Assembly (NCBI GenBank): GCA_022797295.1
Contig: JAAWKH010000022.1
Location: 1-32,326, forward strand
Direction: 5' to 3'
DNA: 32,326 nt
DNA from: Peptococcaceae bacterium
GTDB lineage: Bacteria > Bacillota > Dehalobacteriia > UBA4068 > UBA4997
The notes under the pieces: model-generated
What the model saw: only the letters and a program-made list of their open reading frames with translations
Told to the model about the DNA's origin: nothing
Databases searched by the model: none
Shown here: in pieces, positions 14,927-21,698 of the stretch
How the letters are laid out: the number at the start of each line of letters is the position of its first letter
Numbering within the stretch: the first letter of the stretch is position 1
Program-made: the position numbers and the translations under genes

Positions 14927-15211
14927 ATGCTGGTTGGCATTTGCGAATATCAGCTTTTTTTGCCCAACGCTCATTCCTTAAAGGAAAAGCGGGCGGTGCT
15001 GAAAAGCTTGCAGGCGCGGCTGCACAACAAATTTCCGGCTGCCGTTTGCGAGGCGGAGCAGCAGGAGCTTTGGCAACGCAGCACCTTGGGCGTGGCGGTG
15101 CTGAGCAATCAACAGCGGCACTTGGAAAGTATGCTGGCCAGCATTACTGCCTTTGTGGAGAATTTTAGCCCGGAGCTGGAGCTGCTGGAATTTAAGCAGG
15201 AGATATTATAA
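14927..15211 (+). CDS. DUF503 (YlxP-like) protein
   Basis: This 94-residue cytoplasmic protein matches DUF503. It opens with a VGICEYQLFLPNAHSLKEKR motif, has a central helix (VLKSLQARLHNKFPAAVCE) and continues with LGVAVLSNQQRHLESMLASI and a C-terminal FVENFSPELELLEF segment. In other Firmicutes the homologue YlxP is found with translation genes (infB-rbfA), and a ribosome-associated role has been suggested. Here it lies instead between a BofC-like gene and an RNA methyltransferase gene. ATG 14927 is preferred to TTG 14924; TGGAGATG lies just upstream. Confidence 0.85.
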   Translation: MLVGICEYQLFLPNAHSLKEKRAVLKSLQARLHNKFPAAVCEAEQQELWQRSTLGVAVLSNQQRHLESMLASITAFVENFSPELELLEFKQEIL

Positions 15212-15263
15212 GCTAGCGTTAAGCAAGCTTAAAAAAAATTTAGGAATAGGAAAGTGATGTAAT

Positions 15264-15872
15264 TTGGCAGAGCAAAACAAACAGGCCGCATTTTCGTCCG
15301 GCAGCGCCAGCGCCGCCGGCTCAGTTGGTGCAGCAAGCACAGGTTTGGCCCAGAGCATACCGGACGTGCGTCATTGGCCGCACCCTAATTTGTCAACCTG
15401 GGGGCGGCCGCCTTTGAACATTGTGCTTTATCAGCCGGAAATCCCGGCCAACACCGGCAACATTTCCCGCACCTGCGTGGTGACGGGCGCGGCCCTGCAT
15501 TTGATTGAGCCTTTGGGGTTTGATATTAGCGAGCGCGCCGTGCGCCGGGCCGGCCTGGATTACTGGCAGAAGCTACAGCTTTATACATACCGCGATTGGG
15601 CGGATTTTTTGGCGCGCAATCCTGGGGCGGAGATTTTTTTGGCCACCACCAAGGGCAGTGTGCCATACACGGAAATTCGCTATCCCCGCGGCGCTTTTCT
15701 GGTTTTTGGCCGGGAAACGGCCGGTTTGCCGGAGGAGCTGCACCAGGCTTATCCCGGCCGGCGGCTGCGGATTCCGATGCGCAGTGAATATCGCTCTCTA
15801 AACCTTTCCAACGCAGTGGCTGTGGTGCTGTTTGAGGCTTTGCGTCAGCAGGGCTTTCCTGATTTGTTGTAG
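15264..15872 (+). CDS. trmL: tRNA (cytidine/uridine-34 2'-O)-methyltransferase TrmL-like (SpoU family)
   Basis: This SPOUT-fold methyltransferase is expected to 2'-O-methylate the wobble base of tRNA-Leu using S-adenosylmethionine. The catalytic domain (about residues 52-202) shows NIVLYQPEIPANTGNISRTC, LVFGRETAGLP and RIPM...SLNLSNAVAVVLFE, the three SpoU motifs forming the trefoil knot. The first 50 residues are an Ala/Ser/Gly-rich extension not usual for TrmL (about 155 residues). The upstream site AGGAAAGTGATG with TTG 15264 supports the long form, and there is no in-frame ATG before the domain. It ends 9 bases before the ATG of the YigZ-like gene. Confidence 0.9.
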   Translation: MAEQNKQAAFSSGSASAAGSVGAASTGLAQSIPDVRHWPHPNLSTWGRPPLNIVLYQPEIPANTGNISRTCVVTGAALHLIEPLGFDISERAVRRAGLDYWQKLQLYTYRDWADFLARNPGAEIFLATTKGSVPYTEIRYPRGAFLVFGRETAGLPEELHQAYPGRRLRIPMRSEYRSLNLSNAVAVVLFEALRQQGFPDLL

Positions 15873-15881
15873 GTGAGCGCG

Positions 15882-16526
15882 ATGGCGAATGAACAGCAGG
15901 CTTTTTTAACCTTGGCTGGCCCGGCGGCGGCTGAGTTGGTGGAGAAAAAATCACGTTTTATTGGTTATGCCGCACCGGTGGTGGACGAGGCGGCAGCCCT
16001 GGCCTTTGTGCAGGAAATCAAGGCCCGTCACCGCGACGCCACGCATAATTGCTACGCCTATCAGGCCGGAGATAACGACCAGTTTCAACGCTCCAGCGAC
16101 GACGGCGAGCCTTCCGGCACGGCTGGCCGGCCCATTTTGGAGGTTATTCGCGGGCGCGGCTTAAAAAACACGGCTGTGGTTGTGACGCGTTACTTTGGCG
16201 GCATTTTGCTGGGCACCGGCGGCCTGGTGCGGGCTTATGGCGCGGCGGCCAAGCTGGCCCTGGAGGCGGCCGGTCTGGTGCGTTGCGAGCCAGCCCGGCT
16301 TTACGCTCTGGCGGTGGATTACGCCAGTTGGCAGCGGGTGGAGGCCTTTTTGCAAAGCAGCGGCTGCGAGCAAAAAAAGGTGGGATTTAGCGACCGGGTT
16401 GATGTGCAGTTTGCGGCTCCTCTGGCTCTGTGCGAGGCTTTGCCCAAGCGTTTGAGCGAGCTTTTGGGTCAGCCGCCCAGCTTGTTGCTGTTGGACGAGG
16501 CGGCCTGGCTGCAAACTCCATATTAA
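15882..16526 (+). CDS. yigZ: YigZ/IMPACT family protein
   Basis: This 214-residue protein belongs to the UPF0029/IMPACT family. The N-terminal domain (about 1-125) has KKSRFIGYAAPV, the conserved THNCYAYQAG, the SSDDGEPSGTAGRPILEV motif and VVVTRYFGGILLGTGGLVRAYG, all hallmark segments. The C-terminal DUF1949 ferredoxin-like domain follows. Family members bind translating ribosomes or interfere with GCN1-like regulators; the molecular role in bacteria is unclear. AGGTGAG overlaps the trmL stop and leads to ATG 15882; a GTG at 15873 is the alternative start. The two genes are almost certainly co-translated. Confidence 0.93.
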   Translation: MANEQQAFLTLAGPAAAELVEKKSRFIGYAAPVVDEAAALAFVQEIKARHRDATHNCYAYQAGDNDQFQRSSDDGEPSGTAGRPILEVIRGRGLKNTAVVVTRYFGGILLGTGGLVRAYGAAAKLALEAAGLVRCEPARLYALAVDYASWQRVEAFLQSSGCEQKKVGFSDRVDVQFAAPLALCEALPKRLSELLGQPPSLLLLDEAAWLQTPY

Positions 16527-16530
16527 ACGG

Positions 16531-16559
16531 TTATAATTAAAAGCGTTTTGGACAAACTA
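16531..16559 (+). promoter_or_regulatory. Forespore-type (sigma-G/F) promoter candidate before the SASP gene
   Basis: TTATA (16531-16535) lies 17 bp before CAAACTA (16553-16559), close to the sigma-G pattern (GYATR, 17-18 bp, CAnnnTA). Read as sigma-F, the -10 is GGACAAACTA (16550-16559), matching GGnnAnAMTA, with a 14-bp spacer. It ends 19 bases before the SASP start, which suits forespore expression. Confidence 0.5.
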
Positions 16560-16578
16560 AACCCTGAGAGGTGATGGT

Positions 16579-16851
16579 ATGTCCAAAGTGGCGTTGACAA
16601 AGGAAAACGGCGAGGGGCAGGATGAAAGATCCCGCAAAAGCAAGATGAAGAGGCGGACGGACGGCTGGGAGGCGGCCAAAGCGGAAATTGCTAAGGAGCT
16701 GGGCTTATGGGATAAGGTGCAGGCCAGCGGTTGGGCCAGCCTGACGGCGGCTGAAAGCGGCCGGTTGGGCGGGGTGCTCTCCGGGCGTTTTCCCGGCAAG
16801 GCCCCGCAAAATGAACCAAAAAACCGTAAAAAGCTGCAAAATAGCCGGTAA
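16579..16851 (+). CDS. Alpha/beta-type small acid-soluble spore protein (divergent)
   Basis: This 90-residue basic protein carries the alpha/beta SASP signature. WEAAKAEIAKELGL (residues 30-43) corresponds to the first helix with the GPR protease region. WASLTAAESGRLGGVLSGRF (54-73) corresponds to the second DNA-binding helix with the conserved S-x-R-G-G pattern. These proteins coat spore DNA in the forespore and protect it from UV and heat. The N-terminal 25 residues and the C-terminal tail are Lys/Arg-rich additions beyond the usual 60-70 residues. GAGAGGTGATGG precedes the ATG. It lies directly before spoIIGA and has a forespore-type promoter, both supporting the call. Confidence 0.75.
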   Translation: MSKVALTKENGEGQDERSRKSKMKRRTDGWEAAKAEIAKELGLWDKVQASGWASLTAAESGRLGGVLSGRFPGKAPQNEPKNRKKLQNSR

Positions 16852-16907
16852 TCGGCTGCTTAAACAGAATAATTTGTTGGAAGAAAGCTTGGCGCTCTCT
16901 CCTGATT

Positions 16908-16940
16908 ATGACAACTTTTGCTCAGGCAAAGGCTTATAAT
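16908..16940 (+). promoter_or_regulatory. Spo0A-class promoter candidate of spoIIGA-sigE
   Basis: ATGACA (16908-16913) and a perfect TATAAT (16935-16940) are separated by 21 bp. In B. subtilis the spoIIG and spoIIE promoters use sigma-A with unusually long 22- and 21-bp spacers and need Spo0A-P to work. I see no clean 0A box (TGNCGAA) upstream; TTGTTGGAA at 16874-16882 is only a loose resemblance. Confidence 0.45.
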
Positions 16941-16982
16941 GGTCATAAAGGGAGGGGGCGTTGCTATTAGACTAAGCGCAAT

Positions 16983-17012
16983 GCGCCGCCCTAATTTGGA
17001 AAGGGGCGGCGC
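16983..17012 (+). promoter_or_regulatory. GC hairpin over the spoIIGA ribosome binding site
   Basis: GCGCCGCCC (16983-16991) and GGGCGGCGC (17004-17012) form a 9-bp stem made only of G-C pairs, with a 12-base loop. The right arm covers the GGGG of the ribosome site AAAGGGG (17000-17006) and ends two bases before the GTG start at 17015. It should hinder ribosome access unless opened. Confidence 0.6.
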
Positions 17013-17014
17013 TT

Positions 17015-18070
17015 GTGGTTTACACGGTCTATGCCGATGTGCTTTGGCTGGTCAATTTTCTGTTGGATTTAGCAATTCTTTGGGCCACGGCCCGCTTTGG
17101 CAGTTTTTTAACCAGTTGGCCGCGTTTGCTGTTGGCGGCGGCTTTTGGCGCATTTTACGGTGTGGGTTTGTTGTTTCCGGCTTTGGCTCCGTTTTATGCA
17201 ATGCCGCTGCCGGTTTTGGTTTCCGTTTTATTGTTGTTAGTGGCTTTTGGGCGGCTGCCTTGGCGGCGTTTCGGTTGGCTGATGGCCTGTTTTTATCTGC
17301 TGAGCCTAACTATGGGCGGTTTGGTGTTGGCTTTGCAGGCTTTGCTTGGCTGGGGCTTGGGCCGGCCGGTCAGTATGCTTTGGTTGCTGCCGGCGCTGTT
17401 GCTGGCGGCGGTTGTCGGCGGGGTTGGGGTGGCCGGCTTTCGGCGGATGTTGCACCGCTACGGCTTGATGAGCAAGGTGCAAATCAGCTTTGGTGGCCAA
17501 AAGGTCAGTCTGCCTTGCTTTTTGGACACCGGCAACAATCTGCGGGAGCCGGTGGGCCAAAGGCCGGTGTTGCTGGCAGAGCTGGCGGCCCTGCGCGGGG
17601 TGCTGCCGCCGGCTCTTTGGCACGGGCTGCGGGAGCTTTACCGCACCGAGGGGGAAAACGCCCGGCCTTATCAGGTTTGGCTGGCCTGCCAAAGCTTTGG
17701 CTGGAGCCGCCGCCTGCTGTTGCTGCCGTTTAGCTCAGTGGGGGAGAGCCAGGGCTTGCTGTTGGGTTTTGTGCCGGAGGAGTTGGATTTTCAGCTGGCG
17801 GACGGCCGGAGAGTGCAAAGCCGGCAGGAGATTGTGTTGGGCATTTGCCCGCTGCCCTTGCGCGGTTTGAAAGGCTGCCGGGCCATTGTGCACCCGGAGG
17901 CTTTGCTGGATTTAGCTCTGGAAACAACAGACGCGGCAATGGAGCCAACTTTGCAGGAACAGCAGCCGGAGGAGTTGCATTTGCTGCCGGTTTCTGCCAA
18001 ACAAGCTGGCGGCGCACTGGTGGAGATAGAATTGCAGTTGGATTTATATAAGGAAAGGAATTTGGCATGA
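17015..18070 (+). CDS. spoIIGA: Sigma-E processing peptidase SpoIIGA
   Basis: SpoIIGA is the membrane aspartic protease of the sporulation septum that cleaves pro-SigE in the mother cell after a forespore signal (SpoIIR). The 351-residue protein has about five membrane helices in residues 1-150. A soluble protease domain follows, with the active-site Asp171 in [12 protein letters not shown], then [15 protein letters not shown] and VLGICP. The opening [14 protein letters not shown] is characteristic of the family. GTG 17015 is the only good start; its ribosome site is buried in a GC hairpin. It overlaps sigE by 4 bases (ATGA), the usual coupling of protease and substrate genes. It is somewhat longer than the Bacillus protein, mainly in the C-terminal tail. 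Confidence 0.97.
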   Translation: MVYTVYADVLWLVNFLLDLAILWATARFGSFLTSWPRLLLAAAFGAFYGVGLLFPALAPFYAMPLPVLVSVLLLLVAFGRLPWRRFGWLMACFYLLSLTMGGLVLALQALLGWGLGRPVSMLWLLPALLLAAVVGGVGVAGFRRMLHRYGLMSKVQISFGGQKVSLPCFLDTGNNLREPVGQRPVLLAELAALRGVLPPALWHGLRELYRTEGENARPYQVWLACQSFGWSRRLLLLPFSSVGESQGLLLGFVPEELDFQLADGRRVQSRQEIVLGICPLPLRGLKGCRAIVHPEALLDLALETTDAAMEPTLQEQQPEELHLLPVSAKQAGGALVEIELQLDLYKERNLA

Positions 18071-18897
18071 AAAACTGGGGCTTGAACAAAGATAGCATTG
18101 AGCATGGTGTGAATAGCAGTGTTAATTTTGGCGGAATCAGGCGGCAGCTTTTTGACTGCAAGGGCGGGCTGAGCGCCTTGAAACAGCTTTTGGGCACTTA
18201 TTGGAACCGTTTGCTGGGCTTGGACAACCCAGCCTTGGGCGAGAGCGAAGGCATTTTTTACGTGGGCAGCAGCGAAACCTTGCCGGCCCCACTTTCCGCC
18301 GAGGAGGAAGCGGAGCTGATGAGCAAGCTTTCCGCCGGCGACCTCAGCGTGCGCAGCACTTTGATTGAGCATAATCTGCGGCTGGTGGTGTATATTGCCC
18401 GCAAATTTGAAAATACCGGCATTGGCATTGAGGATTTGGCTTCCATTGGCACCATTGGCCTGATTAAGGCGGTGAACACATTTGAGCCGGAAAAGCGCAT
18501 TAAACTAGCAACTTACGCCTCGCGTTGTATTGAAAATGAAATTTTGATGTGTCTGCGCCGCAACAGCAAGCTGAAAAGCGAGGTTTCCTTTGACGAGCCG
18601 CTGAATATTGATTGGGACGGCAATGAGCTGCTGCTTTCCGACGTGCTAGGCACCGACGGCGACATCGTTTGCCGGGAGCTGGAAGAGGAGGTGGATAAAA
18701 AGCTGCTGCGGATGGCTATCGACAAGCTATCCCCGCGCGAAAAAAAGATTATGGAGCTGCGTTTTGGCTTGTCTGGCGGCGAGGCCCAAACCCAAAAGGA
18801 GGTGGCGGATTTGCTGGGTATCTCACAATCTTACATATCGCGACTGGAAAAGCGCATTTTCAGCCGCCTGCGTAAGGAAATCAGCAAAATGGAGTAG
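18067..18897 (+). CDS. sigE: RNA polymerase sporulation sigma factor SigE (pro-form)
   Basis: SigE directs early mother-cell transcription. The sigma-70 core is highly conserved: region 2 with [33 protein letters not shown] and [14 protein letters not shown]; then [20 protein letters not shown]; and region 4 with the [15 protein letters not shown] and [14 protein letters not shown] helix-turn-helix. By alignment to the Bacillus protein, SpoIIGA should cut near F64-Y65 (GIFYVGSSE). From ATG 18067, which has AAGGAAAGGA upstream and overlaps spoIIGA, the pro-sequence would be about 64 residues instead of 27. An in-frame TTG at 18178 would give exactly a 27-residue pro-sequence and 239 residues in total, but its ribosome site is weak. 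The start is therefore open; the identity is certain. Confidence 0.97.
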   Translation: MKNWGLNKDSIEHGVNSSVNFGGIRRQLFDCKGGLSALKQLLGTYWNRLLGLDNPALGESEGIFYVGSSETLPAPLSAEEEAELMSKLSAGDLSVRSTLIEHNLRLVVYIARKFENTGIGIEDLASIGTIGLIKAVNTFEPEKRIKLATYASRCIENEILMCLRRNSKLKSEVSFDEPLNIDWDGNELLLSDVLGTDGDIVCRELEEEVDKKLLRMAIDKLSPREKKIMELRFGLSGGEAQTQKEVADLLGISQSYISRLEKRIFSRLRKEISKME

Positions 18898-18957
18898 GCT
18901 TGTCGCAGCAAGTGGGAAATTGGCTGAATTTGGCTGCCCGCTGCCGGCCGCTTCCGC

Positions 18958-18987
18958 GTATATTTGCCTTTGGCCCCGGCCATAATT
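18958..18987 (+). promoter_or_regulatory. Sigma-F-type promoter of sigG
   Basis: GTATA (18958-18962), a 15-bp spacer and GGCCATAATT (18978-18987) match the forespore sigma-F pattern GYATA, 15-16 bp, GGnnAnAMT. It lies between sigE and sigG, about 54 bases before the sigG start, exactly where Bacillus sigG has its sigma-F promoter. Confidence 0.65.
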
Positions 18988-19040
18988 TTTATAAGCCGAG
19001 GCGTTAATTCCGGCTGACGATTTGCTGGGAGGCGATTTTT

Positions 19041-19808
19041 TTGCGGAAAGTGGAAATATGCGGGGTGAACACGGCCAAGCTGCCGTTGCTGAACAATGAG
19101 GAGATGCGGGCCTTGTTTGTGCAGGCGCAGGCTGGGGATAAGCCGGCGCGGGATCAGTTGGTGCAGAGCAATCTGCGTTTGGTGCTGTCAATCGTGCAGC
19201 GTTTTGGCAACCGGGGCGAAAACCCAGACGACCTTTTTCAGGTTGGCTGCATTGGCTTGCTGAAAGCGATTGACAACTTTGATTTAAGTATGAACGTGCG
19301 TTTTTCAACCTATGCCGTGCCGATGATTATTGGTGAAATCCGCCGTTATCTGAGGGACAACAACGCTATCAGGGTTAGCCGTTCTGTGCGGGACGTGGCT
19401 TACAAGGCGCTTTCTGCCAGGGACGAGCTGGCGGCTCAAAAAGGGGTGGAGCCGAAAATGCAGGAGATTGCCGAGCGTTTGTCACTGCCGGCTTCGCAGG
19501 TGGTTTTTGCGCTGGACGCTATTGCCGAACCGGTTTCCCTGTTTGAGCCGATTTTCAACGATGGCGGCGACCCTATTTACGTGGTTGACCAGGTGAAAGA
19601 CGAGCGAGAGAGCGAACAGCGTTGGACGGAGGAGCTTTGCATTTCCAACGCTCTGGCTTGCCTGAACGAGCGCGAGCAGAAAATTATCAATCTGCGCTTT
19701 TTTGTGGGTAAAACGCAGATGGAAGTGGCCGATGAAATCGGCATTAGTCAGGCTCAGGTGAGCCGTTTGGAAAAAAATGCGCTGCTGCATTTGCGGCGTT
19801 ACGTTTGA
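19041..19808 (+). CDS. sigG: RNA polymerase sporulation sigma factor SigG
   Basis: SigG runs late forespore transcription. The 255-residue protein begins with the diagnostic KVEICGVNTAKLPLL, the anti-sigma-interacting start of SigG. Region 2 follows (NLRLVLSIVQRF, DDLFQVGCIGLLKAIDNFDLS, VRFSTYAVPMIIGEIRRYLRD), then region 3 (IRVSRSVRDVAYKAL) and region 4 (QVSRLEKNALLHLRRY). TTG 19041 is the start: GGGAGGCGA lies 6-8 bases upstream and the encoded MRKVEICG matches the family start. It follows sigE by 143 bases, with a sigma-F-type promoter in the gap, and ends at a strong hairpin (19823-19851). Confidence 0.97.
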   Translation: MRKVEICGVNTAKLPLLNNEEMRALFVQAQAGDKPARDQLVQSNLRLVLSIVQRFGNRGENPDDLFQVGCIGLLKAIDNFDLSMNVRFSTYAVPMIIGEIRRYLRDNNAIRVSRSVRDVAYKALSARDELAAQKGVEPKMQEIAERLSLPASQVVFALDAIAEPVSLFEPIFNDGGDPIYVVDQVKDERESEQRWTEELCISNALACLNEREQKIINLRFFVGKTQMEVADEIGISQAQVSRLEKNALLHLRRYV

Positions 19809-19822
19809 TATAGATATTAGAA

Positions 19823-19851
19823 AAAGCCCTGGGTTGAGCGCCCAGGGCTTT
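19823..19851 (+). terminator. Terminator hairpin of sigG
   Basis: Perfect 11-bp arms AAAGCCCTGGG (19823-19833) and CCCAGGGCTTT (19841-19851) enclose a 7-base loop, 15 bases after the sigG stop. The T-tract is short (TTTGAATTT). Convergence with the next gene suggests it also insulates the minus strand. Confidence 0.75.
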
Positions 19852-19931
19852 GAATTTGGCTTAAATTAAACTGAAAGGGAAAAGGTTTGCCCAACCGCCG
19901 GCTTTGCGGGCAGGGACTGTTTGGCGGCTGT

Positions 19932-20726
19932 TTATATTAACTCCCAAACTGTTTTGATGAAGAAAATCAGCAGCACGGTTAGTATAATCGGTTTGGCAAT
20001 GCCAACGCCCTGTTTGGTGAAGCTACGTGTACCCAGATAGCTGCCGGCCATATTGAAGCAGCCGGCGGTAAGGCCCAGCGGCAACAAGGCCTCGCCGTGC
20101 CAGACAAACACTGACACCGCGGCCAGATTGGTAGTTAGGTTGATAACTTTGGTTAGCCCGTTGGCCTGACGCAGCTGCATTTGAGCCAGGCCTGTCAGTA
20201 GTAGAATTAAAAAGGTGCCGGTGCCGGGGCCGTAAAAGCCGTCATAAACGCCAATGCCGAGGGCGGCCATAGCGGCCAGCCGGAGGGTGCGGCGGTAATC
20301 GGTTGGGGCGGCGGGCTGGGCGCTTGGTTGGCGGCTGAGGCTTTGGCTGCGCAGAACATAAAGGCCGGTGAGGGGCAGAATAACCAACAGCAGCGTTTTA
20401 AGCAGGCTTTCATCCAGCAGCAGCGCCAACTTTGCGCCGCCAGCGGAACCGGCAAAGGCGCAGGCCACGCAAATTGGGGCCAAGCGCCACTCAATGAAGC
20501 CGCTTTGGGCATAGCGCCAGGTGGCCAGAGCGGTGCCCATTGAGCTGCTGATTTTGTTGGTGCCGATGGCCAGGTGCGAGGGCAGGCCGCAAAGCATATA
20601 GGCTGGCAGGGAAATTAGGCCGCCGCCGCCGGCCACTGCGTCCACAAAACCGGCCAGAAAAACCAGCGGGCAGACGATTAAAAAATGCAGCAGAGTCAAC
20701 TCCATAGGGTCAATTTGCGCCTCCAT
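19932..20726 (-). CDS. TSUP family (TauE/SafE) membrane permease
   Basis: This 264-residue protein has about eight hydrophobic helices and the TauE/SafE pattern. The first half has FLAGFVDAVAGGGGLISLPAYMLCGLP and AIGTNKISSSMGTALATWRY. The repeated half has GVYDGFYGPGTGTFLILLLTGL and ANGLTKVINLTTNLAAV, matching the two duplicated signature blocks. Members export or import sulfite, sulfoacetate, taurine-derived or other organic anions; the substrate cannot be told from sequence. The ATG at 20726 has a GGTGGA just upstream; an ATG at 20705 (MELTLLHF) is an alternative. It is isolated on the minus strand between two sporulation genes. Confidence 0.9.
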   Translation of the reverse strand: MEAQIDPMELTLLHFLIVCPLVFLAGFVDAVAGGGGLISLPAYMLCGLPSHLAIGTNKISSSMGTALATWRYAQSGFIEWRLAPICVACAFAGSAGGAKLALLLDESLLKTLLLVILPLTGLYVLRSQSLSRQPSAQPAAPTDYRRTLRLAAMAALGIGVYDGFYGPGTGTFLILLLTGLAQMQLRQANGLTKVINLTTNLAAVSVFVWHGEALLPLGLTAGCFNMAGSYLGTRSFTKQGVGIAKPIILTVLLIFFIKTVWELI

Positions 20727-20877
20727 TCCACCAAAAAACAGAATGTTCCTTATTATAGCAATATTGGTATTATAATATTTTTTTAGAGCAAAGTCAATTC
20801 CGGGCGGTCAACTTTAGGCATTTTTTGGCGGCCTTGTTCATAAATTTAGGCAAATACGCTTGCGGGCAGGTGGGGCT

Positions 20878-21609
20878 ATGATGATTTTTGGTTGGCAAAA
20901 GAGGAGTAAGCGAGGGCGCAGCTTGGCGGCTGCCGGCGGCTTTTTGCTGCTGCTGGCGGCCTTGTCTGTTGGCTTGCGTCCGCCGGCTGAGGAGCCGCAA
21001 CCGGCTTTGGCTCTGGCCTTGCTGGGCAAAACCATTGTAATCGACGCCGGGCACGGTGGGTTTGACCCTGGGGCCGTTGGGGTGAGCGGCCTGCTGGAAA
21101 AGGACGTTAATTTGGCTATCAGTCAGCGGGTGGCGGCTTTGTTGCGTCAGGTGGGGGCCACGGTGGTGGAAACGCGCACGGAAGATGAAGCGTTGGCGGA
21201 AACTAAACGGGCGGATATGTATCGGCGGGTGGAAATTGCCGAGGAATGCGGGGCGGAGCTGTTCATCACCATTCAGGCCAACAGCATTCCGCAGCAGCAG
21301 TATCGCGGAGCGCAGGTGTTTTACGCCGCCGGCAGCACGGAGGGGCAGGGGCTTTCGGAAAGTATTCAGCAAAGCTTGGGCCAGGTGCTGCAAAACACCA
21401 CCCGGCAGGCTAAATCGATTGAGAATATTTACGTGGTGAACAAGTTGGCCGTGCCCTCAATCGTGGTGGAATGCGGCTTCCTCTCCAATGCGGAGGAGGA
21501 GGCTTTGCTGGCGGATAGCCGTTATCAGCAGCTGACGGCCTATGCTATTTTTCTGGGCATTGTTAGTTATTACAGCGAACAGCCGGTTGCGGTGAGCAGC
21601 GACGGTTAA
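20878..21609 (+). CDS. cwlD: CwlD-like N-acetylmuramoyl-L-alanine amidase
   Basis: This 243-residue Amidase_3 enzyme is a zinc-dependent cell-wall amidase. In spore formers CwlD acts with PdaA to make muramic-delta-lactam in the cortex, needed for germination. A signal or anchor segment (about 17-34) precedes the catalytic domain (about 50-235). The zinc ligands appear in VIDAGHGGFDPGAVG (His), EKDVNLAIS (Glu) and in the place of the usual SIHAN, which here reads TIQANSIP with Gln for the His. The catalytic Glu lies in VPSIVVECGFLSNAEEE. The His-to-Gln change is also common in CwlD proteins and does not by itself imply inactivity. ATG 20878 or 20881 follows AGGTGG; the in-frame TTG 20860 has no site. 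Confidence 0.85.
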   Translation: MMIFGWQKRSKRGRSLAAAGGFLLLLAALSVGLRPPAEEPQPALALALLGKTIVIDAGHGGFDPGAVGVSGLLEKDVNLAISQRVAALLRQVGATVVETRTEDEALAETKRADMYRRVEIAEECGAELFITIQANSIPQQQYRGAQVFYAAGSTEGQGLSESIQQSLGQVLQNTTRQAKSIENIYVVNKLAVPSIVVECGFLSNAEEEALLADSRYQQLTAYAIFLGIVSYYSEQPVAVSSDG

Positions 21610-21698
21610 GCGGCAGCATTTGCCTGTCTTATAAAAGAGGGTTTGCGGTTTTTTTGCCGAATATAAGCACAATATAAATTTTTTTAGGGGATTAACAA

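Noticed and set aside
16811..16939. 42-codon frame starting at ATG 16811, overlapping the SASP end and the spoIIG promoter
   Set aside because: It has no ribosome binding site, most of it overlaps another gene and a promoter candidate, and the composition does not look like a protein.
19861..19931. Possible minus-strand terminator of the TSUP gene (TGCCCGC...GCGGTTGGGCA)
   Set aside because: The pairing is interrupted and no clear T-run follows, so I did not list it as a feature.
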